This document shows, one piece after another, positions 1 through 12,960 of a stretch of DNA of 64,000 bases (position 1 is its first letter; the number at the start of each line of letters is the position of its first letter). The DNA is from Siphonodentalium dalli. Taxonomy: Eukaryota; Mollusca; Scaphopoda; Gadilida; Siphonodentaliidae. The notes beneath the pieces are model-generated. The model saw nothing but the letters and a program-made list of their open reading frames with translations, was not told the DNA's origin and did not search any database. The DNA lies in contig CP136063.1 of assembly GCA_032622095.1 (NCBI GenBank), positions 273,351,426 to 273,415,425 on the forward strand. Reading direction: 5' to 3'. The position numbers and the translations under genes are program-made.

Positions 1-1915
1 CATACAAGTAAAAGACTAAAAATGAGCGTTCGTTATTTGTAACATACCATGAATAGACTAACAATGAACGCTCTTTATTTGTAACATACCAGGAATAGAC
101 TAGCAATGAACGCTCTTTATGTGTAACATACCAGGAATATACTAACAATGATCGTTCTTTATTTGTAACATACCATGAATATACTAGCAATGAGCGTTCT
201 TTATTTGTAACATACCAGGAATAGACTAACAATGAACGCTCTTTATTTGTAACATACCAGGAATAGACTAACAATGAGCGTTCTTTATTTGTAACATACC
301 AGGAATAGACTAACAATGAACGCTCTTTATTTGTAACATACCAGGAATAGACTAACAATTAGCATTCTGTGTTGGTTACATACCACGAATAAGACGAGCA
401 ATGAACGCACTTTATTTGTAACATACCAGGAATAGATTAGCAATGAACGCTCTTTATTTGTAACATACCAGGAATAGACAAACAATGAACGCTCTGTATT
501 TGTAACATACCAGGAATAGATAAACAATTAACGCTCTTTATTTGAAACATACCAGGAATAAGACTAACAATGAACGCTCATTATTGGTATGTGAATGATC
601 TTTATTTGTAACATACCATGAATAAGACTAACAATGGACGTACTTTGTTGGTTACATACCAGGAATAAGACAGGCAATGAACGCTCTTTATTTGTAACAT
701 ACCATGAATAAGACTAGCAATGGACGTTCTTTGTTGGTTAAATACCAGGAATAAGACTAGCAATGAACGCTCTTTATTTGTAACATACCAGGAGTAAGAC
801 TAACAATGAACGCTCTTTATTGGTAACATACCAGGAGTAAGACTAACAATGGACGTTCTTTGTTGGTTACATACCAGGGATAAGACTAGCAATGAACGCT
901 CTTTATTTGTAACATACCATGAATAAGACTAACAATGGACGTTCTTTGTTGGTTACATACCAGGAATAAGACTAGCAATGAACGCTCTTTATTTGTAACA
1001 TATCAGGAGTAAGACTAACAATGAACGCTCTTTATTTGTAACTTACCAAGAGTAAGACTAACAATGGACGTTATTTGTTGTTTACATACCAGGGATAAGA
1101 CTTGCAATGAACGCTCTTTATTTGTAACATGCAATGAATAAGACTAACAATTGACGTTCTTTGTTGGTTACATACCAGAAATAAGACTAGCAATGAACGC
1201 TCTTTATTTTTAACATACCATGAATAAGACTAACAATGGACGTTCTTTGTTGGTTACATACCAGGATTAAGACTAGCAATGAACGCTCTTTATTTGTAAC
1301 ATACAATGAGTAAGACTAACTATGAACGCGCTTTATTTGTAACATACCAGGAATAAACCAACAATGGACGTTCTTTGTTGGTTACATACCAGGAATAGAT
1401 TAACAGTGAACGCTCTTTATTTGTAACATACCATGAATAAGACTAACAATGGACGTTCTTTGTTGGTTACATACCAGGAGTAAGACTATCAATGAGCGTT
1501 CTTTATTTGTAACATACAAGGAATAGACTAACAATGAACGCTCTTTATTAGTAACATACCAGGAATAAGACTAACAATGAGCGTTCGCTATTTGTAACAT
1601 ACCAGGAATAAGACTAACAATGAGCGTTCTTTATTTGTAACATACCATGACTAAGACTGACAATGAACGGTATTTATTGGTAACATACAATGAGTAGACT
1701 TACAATGAACGCTCTTTATGTGTAACATACCAGGAATAAGACTAACAATGAACGATCTTTATTTGTAACATACCATGAATATACTAACGTGGAACGCTCT
1801 TTATTTCTAACATACCATGACTAATACTAACAATGAACGGTCTTATTTTTAACATACAATGAGTAAGACTAACATTGAACGCTCTGTATTTGTAACATAC
1901 CAGGCATAAGACTAA
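1..1915 (+). repeat. Left-edge block piece, repeated at +4,655 bp
   Basis: Position 1 lies inside a 42-bp in-phase tract, and the same sequence resumes at 4656. Landmarks confirm a constant offset of 4,655 bp: the half-monomer at 588 and 5243, and the variant AACGTGGAACGC at 1786 and 6441. The copies differ at scattered single bases. The match stops near 1915, where this copy jumps to sequence like that near 9681 while the other copy continues differently. About 600-1500 is the 86-bp dimer domain. Confidence 0.85.
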
Positions 1916-3960
1916 AAATGAACGTTCTTTATTTGTAACATACCAGGAATAGAGTAACAATGAACGCTCTTTATTTGTAACATACCAGGAATAGACTAAC
2001 AATGAACGCTCTTTATTTGTAACTTACCAGGAATAGACTAACAATGAACGTTCTTTATTTGTAACATACCAGGAATAGACTAACAATGAGCGTTCTTTAT
2101 TTGTAGCATATTAGGAGTAAGACTAACAATGAAAGTTCTTTATTTTTAACATACAATGAGTAAGACTAACAATGAACGCTCTATATTTGTAACATACCAG
2201 GCATAAGACTAACAATGAACGATCTTTATTTGTAACATACCATGAATATATTAACAATGAACGCTTTTTATGTGTATCATACCAGGAATAAGACTAACAA
2301 TGAACGCTCTTTATTTGTAACATACCATGAATAAGAATAACAATGGACGGTCTTTATTTGTAACATACCACGAATAGACTAACAATGAACGCTCTTTAAT
2401 TGTAACATACCAGGATTAATAACGCTGCACCAGCTCACAAAAGAAACCATCCAACAATAAAGACCAATGAACGCTCTTTATTTGTAACATACCAGGAATA
2501 GACTAACAATGAACGCTCTTTATTTGTAACATACCAGGGATAGACTAACAATTTACGCTCTTTATTTGTAATATACCATAAATAGACTAACAATGAACGT
2601 TCTTTATTTGTAACAAACCAGGAATAGACTAACTATGAGCGTTCTTTATTTGTAACATACCAGGAGTAAGACTAACAATGAACGTTCTTTATATGTAACA
2701 TACCAGTAATATACTATCGATCAACGCTCTTTATATGTAACATACCAGGAGTAAGGCTAACAATGAGCGTTCTTTATTTTTAACTTACCAGGAATAAGAT
2801 TAACAATGAGCGATCTTTATTTGTAACATACCATGCATTTTCTAACAAGGAACGCTCTTTATTGGTAATATACAATGAGTAGAGTAACAATGAACGCTCT
2901 TTATGTGTAATAAACCAGGAATAAGACTAACAATGCACGATCATTATTTGTAACATACCATGAATATACTAACAAGGAACGCTCTTTATTTGTAACATAC
3001 CAGGAATAGACTAACAATGAGCGTTCTTTATTGGTAACATACCAGGAGTAAGACTAACAATGAACGCTCTTTATTTAAAACATATCAGGAATAGACTAAC
3101 AATGAGCGTTCTTTATTTGTAACATACAAGGAGTAAGACTAACAATGAACGCTCTTTATTTGTAACAAACCAGGAATAGACTATATAACAATGAGCGTTA
3201 TTTATTTGTAACAAACCAGGAATAGACTAACAATGAACGCTCTTTATTTTTAACATACAATGTGTAAGACTAACAATGAACGCTCTTTATTTGTAACATA
3301 CCAGGAATAAGACTAACAATGAACGATCTTTATTTGTAACATGCCATGAATATACTAACAAGGAACGCTCTTTATTTGTAACATACAATGATCAAGACTA
3401 ACAATGAACGGTCTTTATTGGTAACAAACAATACATATACTAACAATGAACGCTCTTTATGTGTGACATACCAGGAATAAGACTACCAATGGACGTTCTT
3501 TGTCGGTTACATACCAGGAATAGACTAACAATAAACGCTCTTTGTTTGTAACATACCAGGAATAGACTAACAATGAACGCTCTTTATTTGTAACATACCA
3601 GGAATAAGACTAACAATGAATGATCTTTATTGGTAACATACCAGGAATAGACTAACAATGAACGCTCATTATTGGTTATTTACCAGGAGGTGACTAACAG
3701 AGAACGCTCTTTATTTGTAACATACCATGAATAAGACTAACAATGGACGTTCTTTGTTGGTTACATACCAGGAATAGACTAACAATGAACGCTCTTTATT
3801 TGTAACATACCAGGAATAAGACTAACAATGAGCGTTCTTTATTTGTAACATACCAGGAATAGACTAACAATGAACGCTCTTTATTTGTAACATACCAGGA
3901 ATAGACTAACAATGGGCATTCTATATTGGTAACATACCAGGAGTAAGACTAACAATGAAC
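1911..3960 (+). repeat. Block piece with segment L, repeated at about +7,770 bp
   Basis: This stretch of mixed 42- and 43-bp monomers contains the first segment L (2414-2465). It matches about 9681-11690: L to L is 7,770 bp, and the variant GGGCATTCTATATTGG appears at 3914 and 11642, 7,728 bp apart. The 42-bp difference is one monomer missing just after L in the second copy. It holds the diverged monomers typical of the zone to the right of L, with the motifs ATACTATCGATCAACGC, CATGCATTTTCTAAC and ACTATATAACAATG. To the right, 3960-4265 is similar mixed monomers leading into the in-phase tract at 4266. Confidence 0.8.
2414..2465 (+). repeat. Segment L, copy 1
   Basis: A 52-bp segment from GATTAATAACGCT to AATAAAGACC, set between normal monomer ends. 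Its left 13 bp and its right part can be read as degraded monomer ends. The core from 2427 to about 2448 (GCACCAGCTCAC, then AAAAGAAACC) has no counterpart in the monomer. It contains a small possible hairpin, GCTG-CAC-CAGC. Together with its flanks it takes about the space of two monomers. Confidence 0.85.
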
Positions 3961-4265
3961 GCTCTTTATTTATAACATACCAGGAATAGACTAACAATGA
4001 GCGTTCTTCATTTGTAACATACCAGGAGTAAGACTAACAATGAACGCTCTTTATTTTTAACATACCAGGAATAGACTATATAGCAATGAGCGTTCTTTAT
4101 TTGTAACATACTAGGAATAGACTAACAATGAACGCTCTTTATTTGTAACATACCAGGAATAGACTAACAATGAACGTTCTTTATTTGTAACAAACCTGGA
4201 ATAAGACTAACAATGGACGTTCTTTATTTGTAACATACCAGGAATAGACTAACAATGAGCGTTCT

Positions 4266-5182
4266 TTATTTGTAACATACCAGGAATAAGACTAGCAATG
4301 AACGTTCTGTATTTGTAACATACCAGGAATAGACTAGCAATGAACGCTCTTTATTTGTAACATACCAGGAATAGACTAACACTGGACGTTCTTTATTTGT
4401 AACATACCAGGAATAGACTAACAATGGACGTTCTTTATGTGTAACATACCAGGAATAGACTAACAATGAGCGTTCTTTATTTGTAACATACCAGGAATAA
4501 GACCAACAATGGACGTTCTTTATTTGTAACATATCAGGAATAGACTATCAATGGACACTCTTTATTTGTAACGTACCAGGAATATACTAGCAATGAACGC
4601 TCTTTGTTTGTAACATACCATGAATAGACTAGCAATGAACGCTTTTTATTTGTTACATACAAGTAAAAGACTAAAAATGAGCGTTCGTTATTTGTAACAT
4701 ACCATGAATAGACTAACAATGAACGCTCTTTATTTGTAACATACCAGGAATAGACTAGCAATGAACGCTCTTTATGTGTAACATACCAGGAATATACTAA
4801 CAATGATCGTTCTTTATTTGTAACATACCATGAATATACTAGCAATGAGCGTTCTTTATTTGTAACATACCAGGAATAGACTAACAATGAACGCTCTTTA
4901 TTTGTAACATACCAGGAATAGACTAACAATGAGCGTTCTTTATTTGTAACATACCAGGAATAGACTAACAATGAACGCTCTTTATTTGTAACATACCAGG
5001 AATAGACTAACAATGAGCATTCTGTGTTGGTTACATACCACGAATAAGACGAGCAATGAACGCACTTTATTTGTAACATACCAGGAATAGATTAGCAATG
5101 AACGCTCTTTATTTGTAACATACCAGGAATAGACAAACAATGAACGCTCTGTATTTGTAACATACCAGGAATAGATAAACAA
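4266..5182 (+). repeat. 42-bp in-phase tract (leftmost complete copy)
   Basis: Nearly all monomers here are exactly 42 bp, so minus-strand frames stay open over 4266-4532, 4534-5079 and 4982-5182. The same tract recurs at 16969-17885, 22041-22957, 28780-29696, 33852-34768, 43388-44304, 50041-50957 and 59019-59935. A copy lacking its first part lies at 38584-39232, and only the first part is present at 55028-55294. The 546-bp open section in the middle is 13 monomers of 42 bp. The open frames follow from the repeat length and are not evidence of coding. Confidence 0.85.
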
Positions 5183-6570
5183 TTAACGCTCTTTATTTGT
5201 AACATACCAGGAATAAGACTAACAATGAACGCTCATTATTGGTATGTGAATGATCTTTATTTGTAACATACCATGAATAAGACTAACAATGGACGTACTT
5301 TGTTGGTTACATACCAGGAATAAGACAGGCAATGAACGCTCTTTATTTGTAACATACCATGAATAAGACTAGCAATGGACGTTCTTTGTTGGTTAAATAC
5401 CAGGAATAAGACTAGCAATGAACGCTCTTTATTTGTAACATACCAGGAGTAAGACTAACAATGAACGCTCTTTATTGGTAACATACCAGGAGTAAGACTA
5501 ACAATGGACGTTCTTTGTTGGTTACATACCAGGGATAAGACTAGCAATGAACGCTCTTTATTTGTAACATACCATGAATAAGACTAACAATGGACGTTCT
5601 TTGTTGGTTACATACCAGGAATAAGACTAGCAATGAACGCTCTTTATTTGTAACATATCAGGAGTAAGACTAACAATGAACGCTCTTTATTTGTAACTTA
5701 CCAAGAGTAAGACTATCAATGGACGTTATTTGTTGTTTACATACCAGGGATAAGACTAGCAATGAACGCTCTTTATTTGTAACATGCAATGAATAAGACT
5801 AACAATTGACGTTCTTTGTTGGTTACATACCAGAAATAAGACTAGCAATAAACGCTCTTTATTTTTAACATACCATGAATAAGACTAACAATGGACGTTC
5901 TTTGTTGGTTACATACCAGGATTAAGACTAGCAATGAACGCTCTTTATTTGTAACATACAATGAGTAAGACTAACTATGAACGCGCTTTATTTGTAACAT
6001 ACCAGGAATAAACCAACAATGGACGTTCTTTGTTGGTTACATACCAGGAATAGATTAACAGTGAACGCTCTTTATTTGTAACATACCATGAATAAGACTA
6101 ACAATGGACGTTCTTTGTTGGTTACATACCAGGAGTAAGACTATCAATGAGCGTTCTTTATTTGTAACATACAAGGAATAGACTAACAATGAACGCTCTT
6201 TATTAGTAACATACCAGGAATAAGACTAACAATGAGCGTTCGCTATTTGTAACATACCAGGAATAAGACTAACAATGAGCGTTCTTTATTTGTAACATAC
6301 CATGACTAAGACTGACAATGAACGGTATTTATTGGTAACATACAATGAGTAGACTTACAATGAACGCTCTTTATGTGTAACATACCAGGAATAAGACTAA
6401 CAATGAACGATCTTTATTTGTAACATACCATGAATATACTAACGTGGAACGCTCTTTATTTCTAACATACCATGACTAATACTAACAATGAACGGTCTTA
6501 TTTTTAACATACAATGAGTAAGACTAACATTGAACGCTCTGTATTTGTAACATACCAGGCATAAGACTAA
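4656..6570 (+). repeat. Second copy of the left-edge block piece
   Basis: It matches 1-1915 at an offset of 4,655 bp. In order it holds the end of an in-phase 42-bp tract, the 21-bp half-monomer at 5243, an 86-bp dimer domain to about 6160, then mixed 42/43-bp monomers. Unlike the first copy, it runs on past 6570 into sequence resembling the matching part of the P blocks (for example 19260-19400). Confidence 0.85.
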
Positions 6571-9500
6571 CAATGAACGATCTTTATTTGTAACATACCA
6601 TGAATATGCTAACAATGAACGCTTTTTATGTGTATCATACCAGGAATAAGACTAACAATGAACGCTCTTTATTTGTAACATACCATGAACAAGAATAACA
6701 ATGGACGGTCTTTATTTGTAACATACCACGAATAGACTAACAATGAACGCTCTTCAATTGTAACATACCAGGAATAGACTAACAATGAACGCTCTTTATT
6801 TGTAACATACCAGGAATAGACTAACAATGAACGCTCTTTATTTGTAATATACCATGAATAGACTAACAATGAACGTTCTTTATTTGTAACATACCATGAA
6901 TAAACTAACAATGAACGTTCTTTATTTGTAACATACCAGGAATAAGACAAACAATGAACGCTCTTTATTTGTAACATACCAGGAATAGTCTTACAATGAA
7001 CGCTCTTTATTTGTAACATAACATGAATAGACTAGCAATGAACGCTCTTTATTAGTAACATACCAGGAATATAATAACAATGAATGCTCTTTATTTGTAA
7101 CATACCAGGAATATACTAACAATGATCGTTCTTTATTTGTAACATACCATGAATATACTAGCAATGAGCGTTCTTTATTTGTAACATACCAGGAATAGAT
7201 AAACAATTAACGCTCTTTATTTGTAACATACCAGGAATAGACTAACAATGAACGCTCTTTATTTGGAACATACCATGAATAGACTAAAAATGAACGTTCT
7301 TTATTTGTAACATACCAGGAATAGAGTAACAATGAACGCTCTTTATTTGTAACATACCAGGAATAGACTAACAATGAACGCTCTTTATTTGTAACTTACC
7401 AGGAATAGACTAACAATGAACGTTCTTTATTTGTAACATACCATGAATAGACTAACAACGAACGCTCTTTATTTGTAACATACCAGGAATATACTAACAA
7501 TGATCGTTCTTTATTTGTAACATACCAGGAATATACTAACAATGATCGTTCTTTATTTGTAACATACCATGAATATACTAGCAATGAGCGTTCTTTATTT
7601 GTAACATACCAGGAATAGACTAACAATGAACGCTCTTTATTTGTAACATACCAGGAATAGACTAACAATGAGCGTTCTTTATTTGTAACATACCAGGAAT
7701 AGACTAACAATGAACGCTCTTTATTTGTAACATACCAGGAATAGACTAACAATGAGCATTCTGTGTTGGTTACATACCACGATTAAGACGAGCAATGATC
7801 GCACTTTATTTGTAACATACCAGGAATAGATTAGCAATGAACGCTCTTTATTTGTAACATACCAGGAATAGACTAACAATGAACGCTCTGTATTTGTAAC
7901 ATACCAGGAATAGATAAACAATTAACGCTCTTTATTTGTAACATACCAGGAATAAGACTAACAATGAACGCTCATTATTGGTATGTGAATGATCTTTATT
8001 TGTAACATACCATGATTAAGACTAACAATGGACGTACTTTGTTGGTTACATACCAGGAATAAGACAGGCAATGAACGCTGTTTATTTGTAACATACCATG
8101 AATAAGACTAGCAATGGACGTTCTTTGTTGGTTAAATACCAGGAATAAGACTAGCAATGAACGCTCTTTATTTGTAACATACCAGGAGTAAGACTAACAA
8201 TGAACGCTCTTTATTGGTAACATACCAGGAGTAAGACTAACAATGGACGTTCTTTGTTGGTTACATACCAGGGATAAGACTAGCAATGAACGCTCTTTAT
8301 TTGTAACATACCATGAATAAGACTAACAATGGACGTTCTTTGTTGGTTACATACCAGGAATAAGACTAGCAATGAACGCTCTTTATTTGTAACATATCAG
8401 GAGTAAGACTAACAATGAACGCTCTTTATTTGTAACTTACTAAGAGTAAGACTAACAACGGACGTTATTTGTTGTTTACATACCAGGGATAAGACTAGCA
8501 ATGAACGCTCTTTATTTGTAACATACAATGAGTAAGACTAACTATGAACGCGCTTTATTTGTAACATACCAGGAATAAACCAACAATGGACGTTCTTTGT
8601 TGGTTACATACCAGGAATAGATTAACAGTGGACGCTCTTTATTTGTAACATACCATGAATAAGACTAACAATGGACGTTCTTTGTTGGTTACATACCAGG
8701 AGTAAGACTATCAATGAGCGTTCTTTATTTGTAACATACAAGGAATAGACTAACAATGAACGCTCTTTATTAGTAACATACCAGGAATAAGACTAACAAT
8801 GAGCGTTCGCTATTTGTAACATACCAGGAATAAGACTAACAATGAGCGTTCTTTATTTGTAACATACCATGACTAAGACTGACAATGCACGGTATTTATT
8901 GGTAACATACAATGAGTAGACTTACAATGAACGCTCTTTATGTGTAACATACCAGGAATAAGACTAACAATGAACGATCTTTATTTGTAGCATACCATGA
9001 ATATACTAACAAGGAACGCTCTTTATTTCTAACATACCATGACTAATACTAACAATGAACGGTCTTATTTTTAACATACAATGAGTAAGACTAACATTGA
9101 ACGCTCTGTATTTGTAACATACCAGGAATAAGACTAACAATGAACGCTCTTTATTTGTAACATACCATGAACAAGAATAACAATGGACGATCTTTATTTG
9201 TAACATACCACGAATAGACTAACAATGAACGCTCTTCAATTGTAACATACCAGGAATAGACTAACAATGAACGCTCTTTATTTGTAACATACCAGGAATA
9301 GACTAACAATGAACGCTCTTTATTTGTAACATACCAGGGATAGACCAACAATTAACGCTCTTTATTTGTAATATACCATGAATAGACTAACAATGAACGT
9401 TCTTTATTTGTAACATACCATGAATAAACTAACAATGAACGTTCTTTATTTGTAACATACCAGGAATAAGACAAACAATGAACGCTCTTTATTTGTAACA

Positions 9501-9680
9501 TACCAGGAATAGTCTTACAATGAACGCTCTTTATTTGTAACATAACATGAATAGACTAGCAATGAACGCTCTTTATTAGTAACATACCAGGAATATAATA
9601 ACAATGAATGCTCTTTATTTGTAACATACCAGGAATAGACTAACAATGAACGCTCTTTATTTGGAACATACCATGAATAG
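6571..9680 (+). repeat. Irregular stretch: partial block copies joined at odd points
   Basis: A mosaic. 6669-7206 and 7396-7752 are 42-bp in-phase monomers. About 7740-9110 is a partial copy of about 5000-6540, offset 2,739 bp at the half-monomer (5243 and 7982). This copy lacks exactly 172 bp, four 43-bp monomers: the variant AACTATGAACGCG is at 5973 and 8540, an offset of only 2,567 bp. From about 9120 the sequence jumps to the in-phase zone at 9151-9543, then runs toward the second segment L. No non-satellite sequence is seen. Confidence 0.75.
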
Positions 9681-11690
9681 ACTAAAAATGAACGTTCTTT
9701 ATTTGTAACATACCAGGGATAGAGTAACAATGAACGCTCTTTATTTGTAACATACCAGGAATAGACTAACAATGAACGCTCTTTATTTGTAACTTACCAG
9801 GAATAGACTAACAATGAACGTTCTTTATTTGTAACATACCAAGAATAGACTAACAATGAGCGTTCTTTATTTGTAGCATATTAGGACTAAGACTAACAAT
9901 GAAAGTTCTTTATTTTTAACATACAATGAGTAAGACTAACAATGAACGCTCTATATTTGTAACATACCAGGCATAAGACTAACAATGAACGATCTTTATT
10001 TGTAACATACCATGAATATATTAACAATGAACGCTTTTTATGTGTATCATACCAGGAATAAGACTAACAATGAACGCTCTTTATTTGTAACATACCATGA
10101 ATAAGAATAACAATGGACGGTCTTTATTTGTAACATACCACGAATAGACTAACAATGAACGCTCTTTAATTGTAACATACCAGGATTAATAACGCTGCAC
10201 CAGCTCACAAAAGAAACCATCCAACAATAAAGACCAATGAACGCTCTTTATTTGTAACATACCAGGGATAGACTAACAATTTACGCTCTTTATTTGTAAT
10301 ATACCATGAATAGACTAACAATGAACGTTCTTTATTTGTAACAAACCAGGAATAGACTAACTATGAGCGTTCTTTATTTGTAACATACCAGGAGTAAGAC
10401 TAACAATGAGCGTTCTTTATATGTAACATACCAGTAATATACTATCGATCAACGCTCTTTATATGTAACATACCAGGAGTAAGGCTAACAATGAGCGTTC
10501 TTTATTTTTAACATACCAGGAATAAGATTAACAATGAGCGATCTTTATTTGTAACATACCATGCATTTTCTAACAAGGAACGCTCTTTATTGGTAATATA
10601 CAATGAGTAGAGTAACAATGAACGCTCTTTATGTGTAATAAACCAGGAATAAGACTAACAATGCACGATCATTATTTGTAACATACCATGAATATACTAA
10701 CAAGGAACGCTCTTTATTTGTAACATACCAGGAATAGACTAACAATGAGCGTTCTTTATTGGTAACATACCAGGAGTAAGACTAACAATGAACGCTCTTT
10801 ATTTAAAACATATCAGGAATAGTCTAACAATGAGCGTTCTTTATTTGTAACATACAAGGAGTAAGACTAACAATGAACGCTCTTTATTTGTAACAAACCA
10901 GGAATAGACTATATAACAATGAGCGTTATTTATTTGTAACAAACCAGGAATAGACTAACAATGAACGCTCTTTATTTTTAACATACAATGTGTAAGACTA
11001 ACAATGAACGCTCTTTATTTGTAACATACCAGGAATAAGACTAACAATGAACGATCTTTATTTGTAACATGCCATGAATATACTAACAAGGAACGCTCTT
11101 TATTTGTAACATACAATGATCAAGACTAACAATGAACGGTCTTTATTGGTAACAAACAATACATAGACTAACAATGAACGCTCTTTATGTGTAACATACC
11201 AGGAATAAGACTACCAATGGACGTTCTTTGTCGGTTACATACCAGGAATAGACTAACAATAAACGCTCTTTGTTTGTAACATACCAGGAATAGACTAACA
11301 ATGAACGCTCTTTATTTGTAACATACCAGGAATAAGACTAACAATGAATGATCTTTATTGGTAACATACCAGGAATAGACTAACAATGAACGCTCATTAT
11401 TGGTTATTTACCAGGAGGTGACTAACAGTGAACGCTCTTTATTTGTAACATACCACGAATAAGACTAACAATGGACGTTCTTTGTTGGTTACATACCAGG
11501 AATAGACTAACAATGAACGCTCTTTATTTGTAACATACCAGGAATAAGACTAACAATGAGCGTTCTTTATTTGTAACATACCAGGAATAGACTAACAATG
11601 AACGCTCTTTATTTGTAACATACCAGGAATAGACTAACAATGGGCATTCTATATTGGTAACATACCAGGAGTAAGACTAACAATGAACGC
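9681..11690 (+). repeat. Second copy of the block piece with segment L
   Basis: It matches 1911-3960 and includes segment L at 10184-10235. It lacks one 42-bp monomer just right of L. It shares with that copy a 46-bp monomer containing ACTATATAACAATG and two neighbouring monomers that are absent from the block at 15.2-17.2 kb. Near 11690 the sequence jumps to the GAATAGATTAGC monomer seen near 5090. Confidence 0.8.
10184..10235 (+). repeat. Segment L, copy 2
   Basis: Identical to copy 1 by eye. The monomer that follows copy 1 is missing here, and the sequence goes straight to the CATACCAGGGATAGAC monomer. Confidence 0.85.
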
Positions 11691-12960
11691 TCTTTATTTG
11701 TAACATACCAGGAATAGATTAGCAATGAACGCTCTTTATTTGTAACATACCAGGAATAGACAAACAATGAACGCTCTGTATTTGTAACATACCAGGAATA
11801 GATAAACAATTAACGCTCTTTATTTGTAACATACCAGGAATAAGACTAACAATGAACGCTCATTATTGGTATGTGAATGATCTTTATTTGTAACATACCA
11901 TGAATAAGACTAACAATGGACGTACTTTGTTGGTTACATACCAGGAATAAGACAGGCAATAAACGCTCTTTATTTGTAACATACCATGAATAAGACTAGC
12001 AATGGACGTTCTTTGTTGGTTAAATACCAGGAATAAGACTAGCAATGAACGCTCTTTATTTGTAACATACCAGGAGTAAGACTAACAATGAACGCTCTTT
12101 ATTGGTAACATACCAGGAGTAAGACTAACAATGGACGTTCTTTGTTGGTTACATACCAGGGATAAGACTAGCAATGAACGCTCTTTATTTGTAACATACC
12201 ATGAATAAGACTAACAATGGACGTTCTTTGTTGGTTACATACCAGGAATAAGACTAGCAATGAACGCTCTTTATTTGTAACATATCAGGAGTAAGACTAA
12301 CAATGAACGCTCTTTATTTGTAACTTACCAAGAGTAAGACTAACAATGGACGTTATTTGGTGTTTACATACCAGGGATAAGACTAGCAATGAACGCTCTT
12401 TATTTGTAACATGCAATGAATAAGACTAACAATTGACGTTCTTTGTTGGTTACATACCAGAAATAAGACTAGCAATGAACGCTCTTTATTTTTAACATAC
12501 CATGAATAAGACTAACAATGGACGTTCTTCAATTGTAACATACCAGGAATAGACTAACAATGAACGCTCTTTATTTGTAACATACCAGGAATAGACTAAC
12601 AATGAACGCTCTTTATTTGTAACATACCAGGGATAGACCAACAATTAACGCTCTTTATTTGTAATATACCATGAATAGACTAACAATGAACGTTCTTTAT
12701 TTGTAACATACCATGAATAAACTAACAATGAACGTTCTTTATTTGTAACATACCAGGAATAAGACAAACAATGAACGCTCTTTATTTGTAACATACCAGG
12801 AATAGTCTTACAGGAATAGTCTTACGTAATGAACGCTCTTTATTAGTAACATACCAGGAATAAGACTAACAATGAGCGTTCGCTATTTGTAACATACCAG
12901 GAATAAGACTAACAATGAGCGTTCTTTATTTGTAACATACCATGACTAAGACTGACAATG
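11691..12960 (+). repeat. Stretch re-used in the right half of Q blocks
   Basis: It holds the half-monomer at 11870, a short 86-bp dimer domain, a jump near 12528 (GGACGTTCTTCAATTG) and the 14-bp doublet at 12798-12825. Half-monomer and doublet lie in Q1 at 25889 and 26817, both offset by 14,019 bp, so the two stretches are collinear. The same order occurs in Q3 and Q4 and, in part, in Q2. It looks like the template or an older copy of the Q right half. Confidence 0.75.
12798..12825 (+). repeat. 14-bp doublet, copy 1
   Basis: AGGAATAGTCTTAC occurs twice back to back and is followed by GTAATGAACGC. Elsewhere the unit occurs once and leads into AATGAACGC. It marks a local slippage or repair event. 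Confidence 0.85.

Noticed and set aside
588-602. GGTATGT in the half-monomer as a local inversion of ACATACC
   Set aside because: Only seven bases fit. An internal deletion of a monomer explains the segment with fewer steps.
2414-2465. Segment L as an inserted transposon
   Set aside because: It is only 52 bp, with no terminal inverted repeats or target duplication that I could see. Its ends can be read as degraded monomer.
3180-3190. ACTATATAAC as a TATA-box promoter
   Set aside because: It is a 4-base insertion in one monomer type within uniform AT-rich repeat, with no downstream gene.
4656-4700. CENP-B box, suggested by TTCGTT in the GAGCGTTCGTTATTTG monomer
   Set aside because: Only six bases fit. 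The second conserved half (CGGG) is absent, and the monomer is a minority variant.
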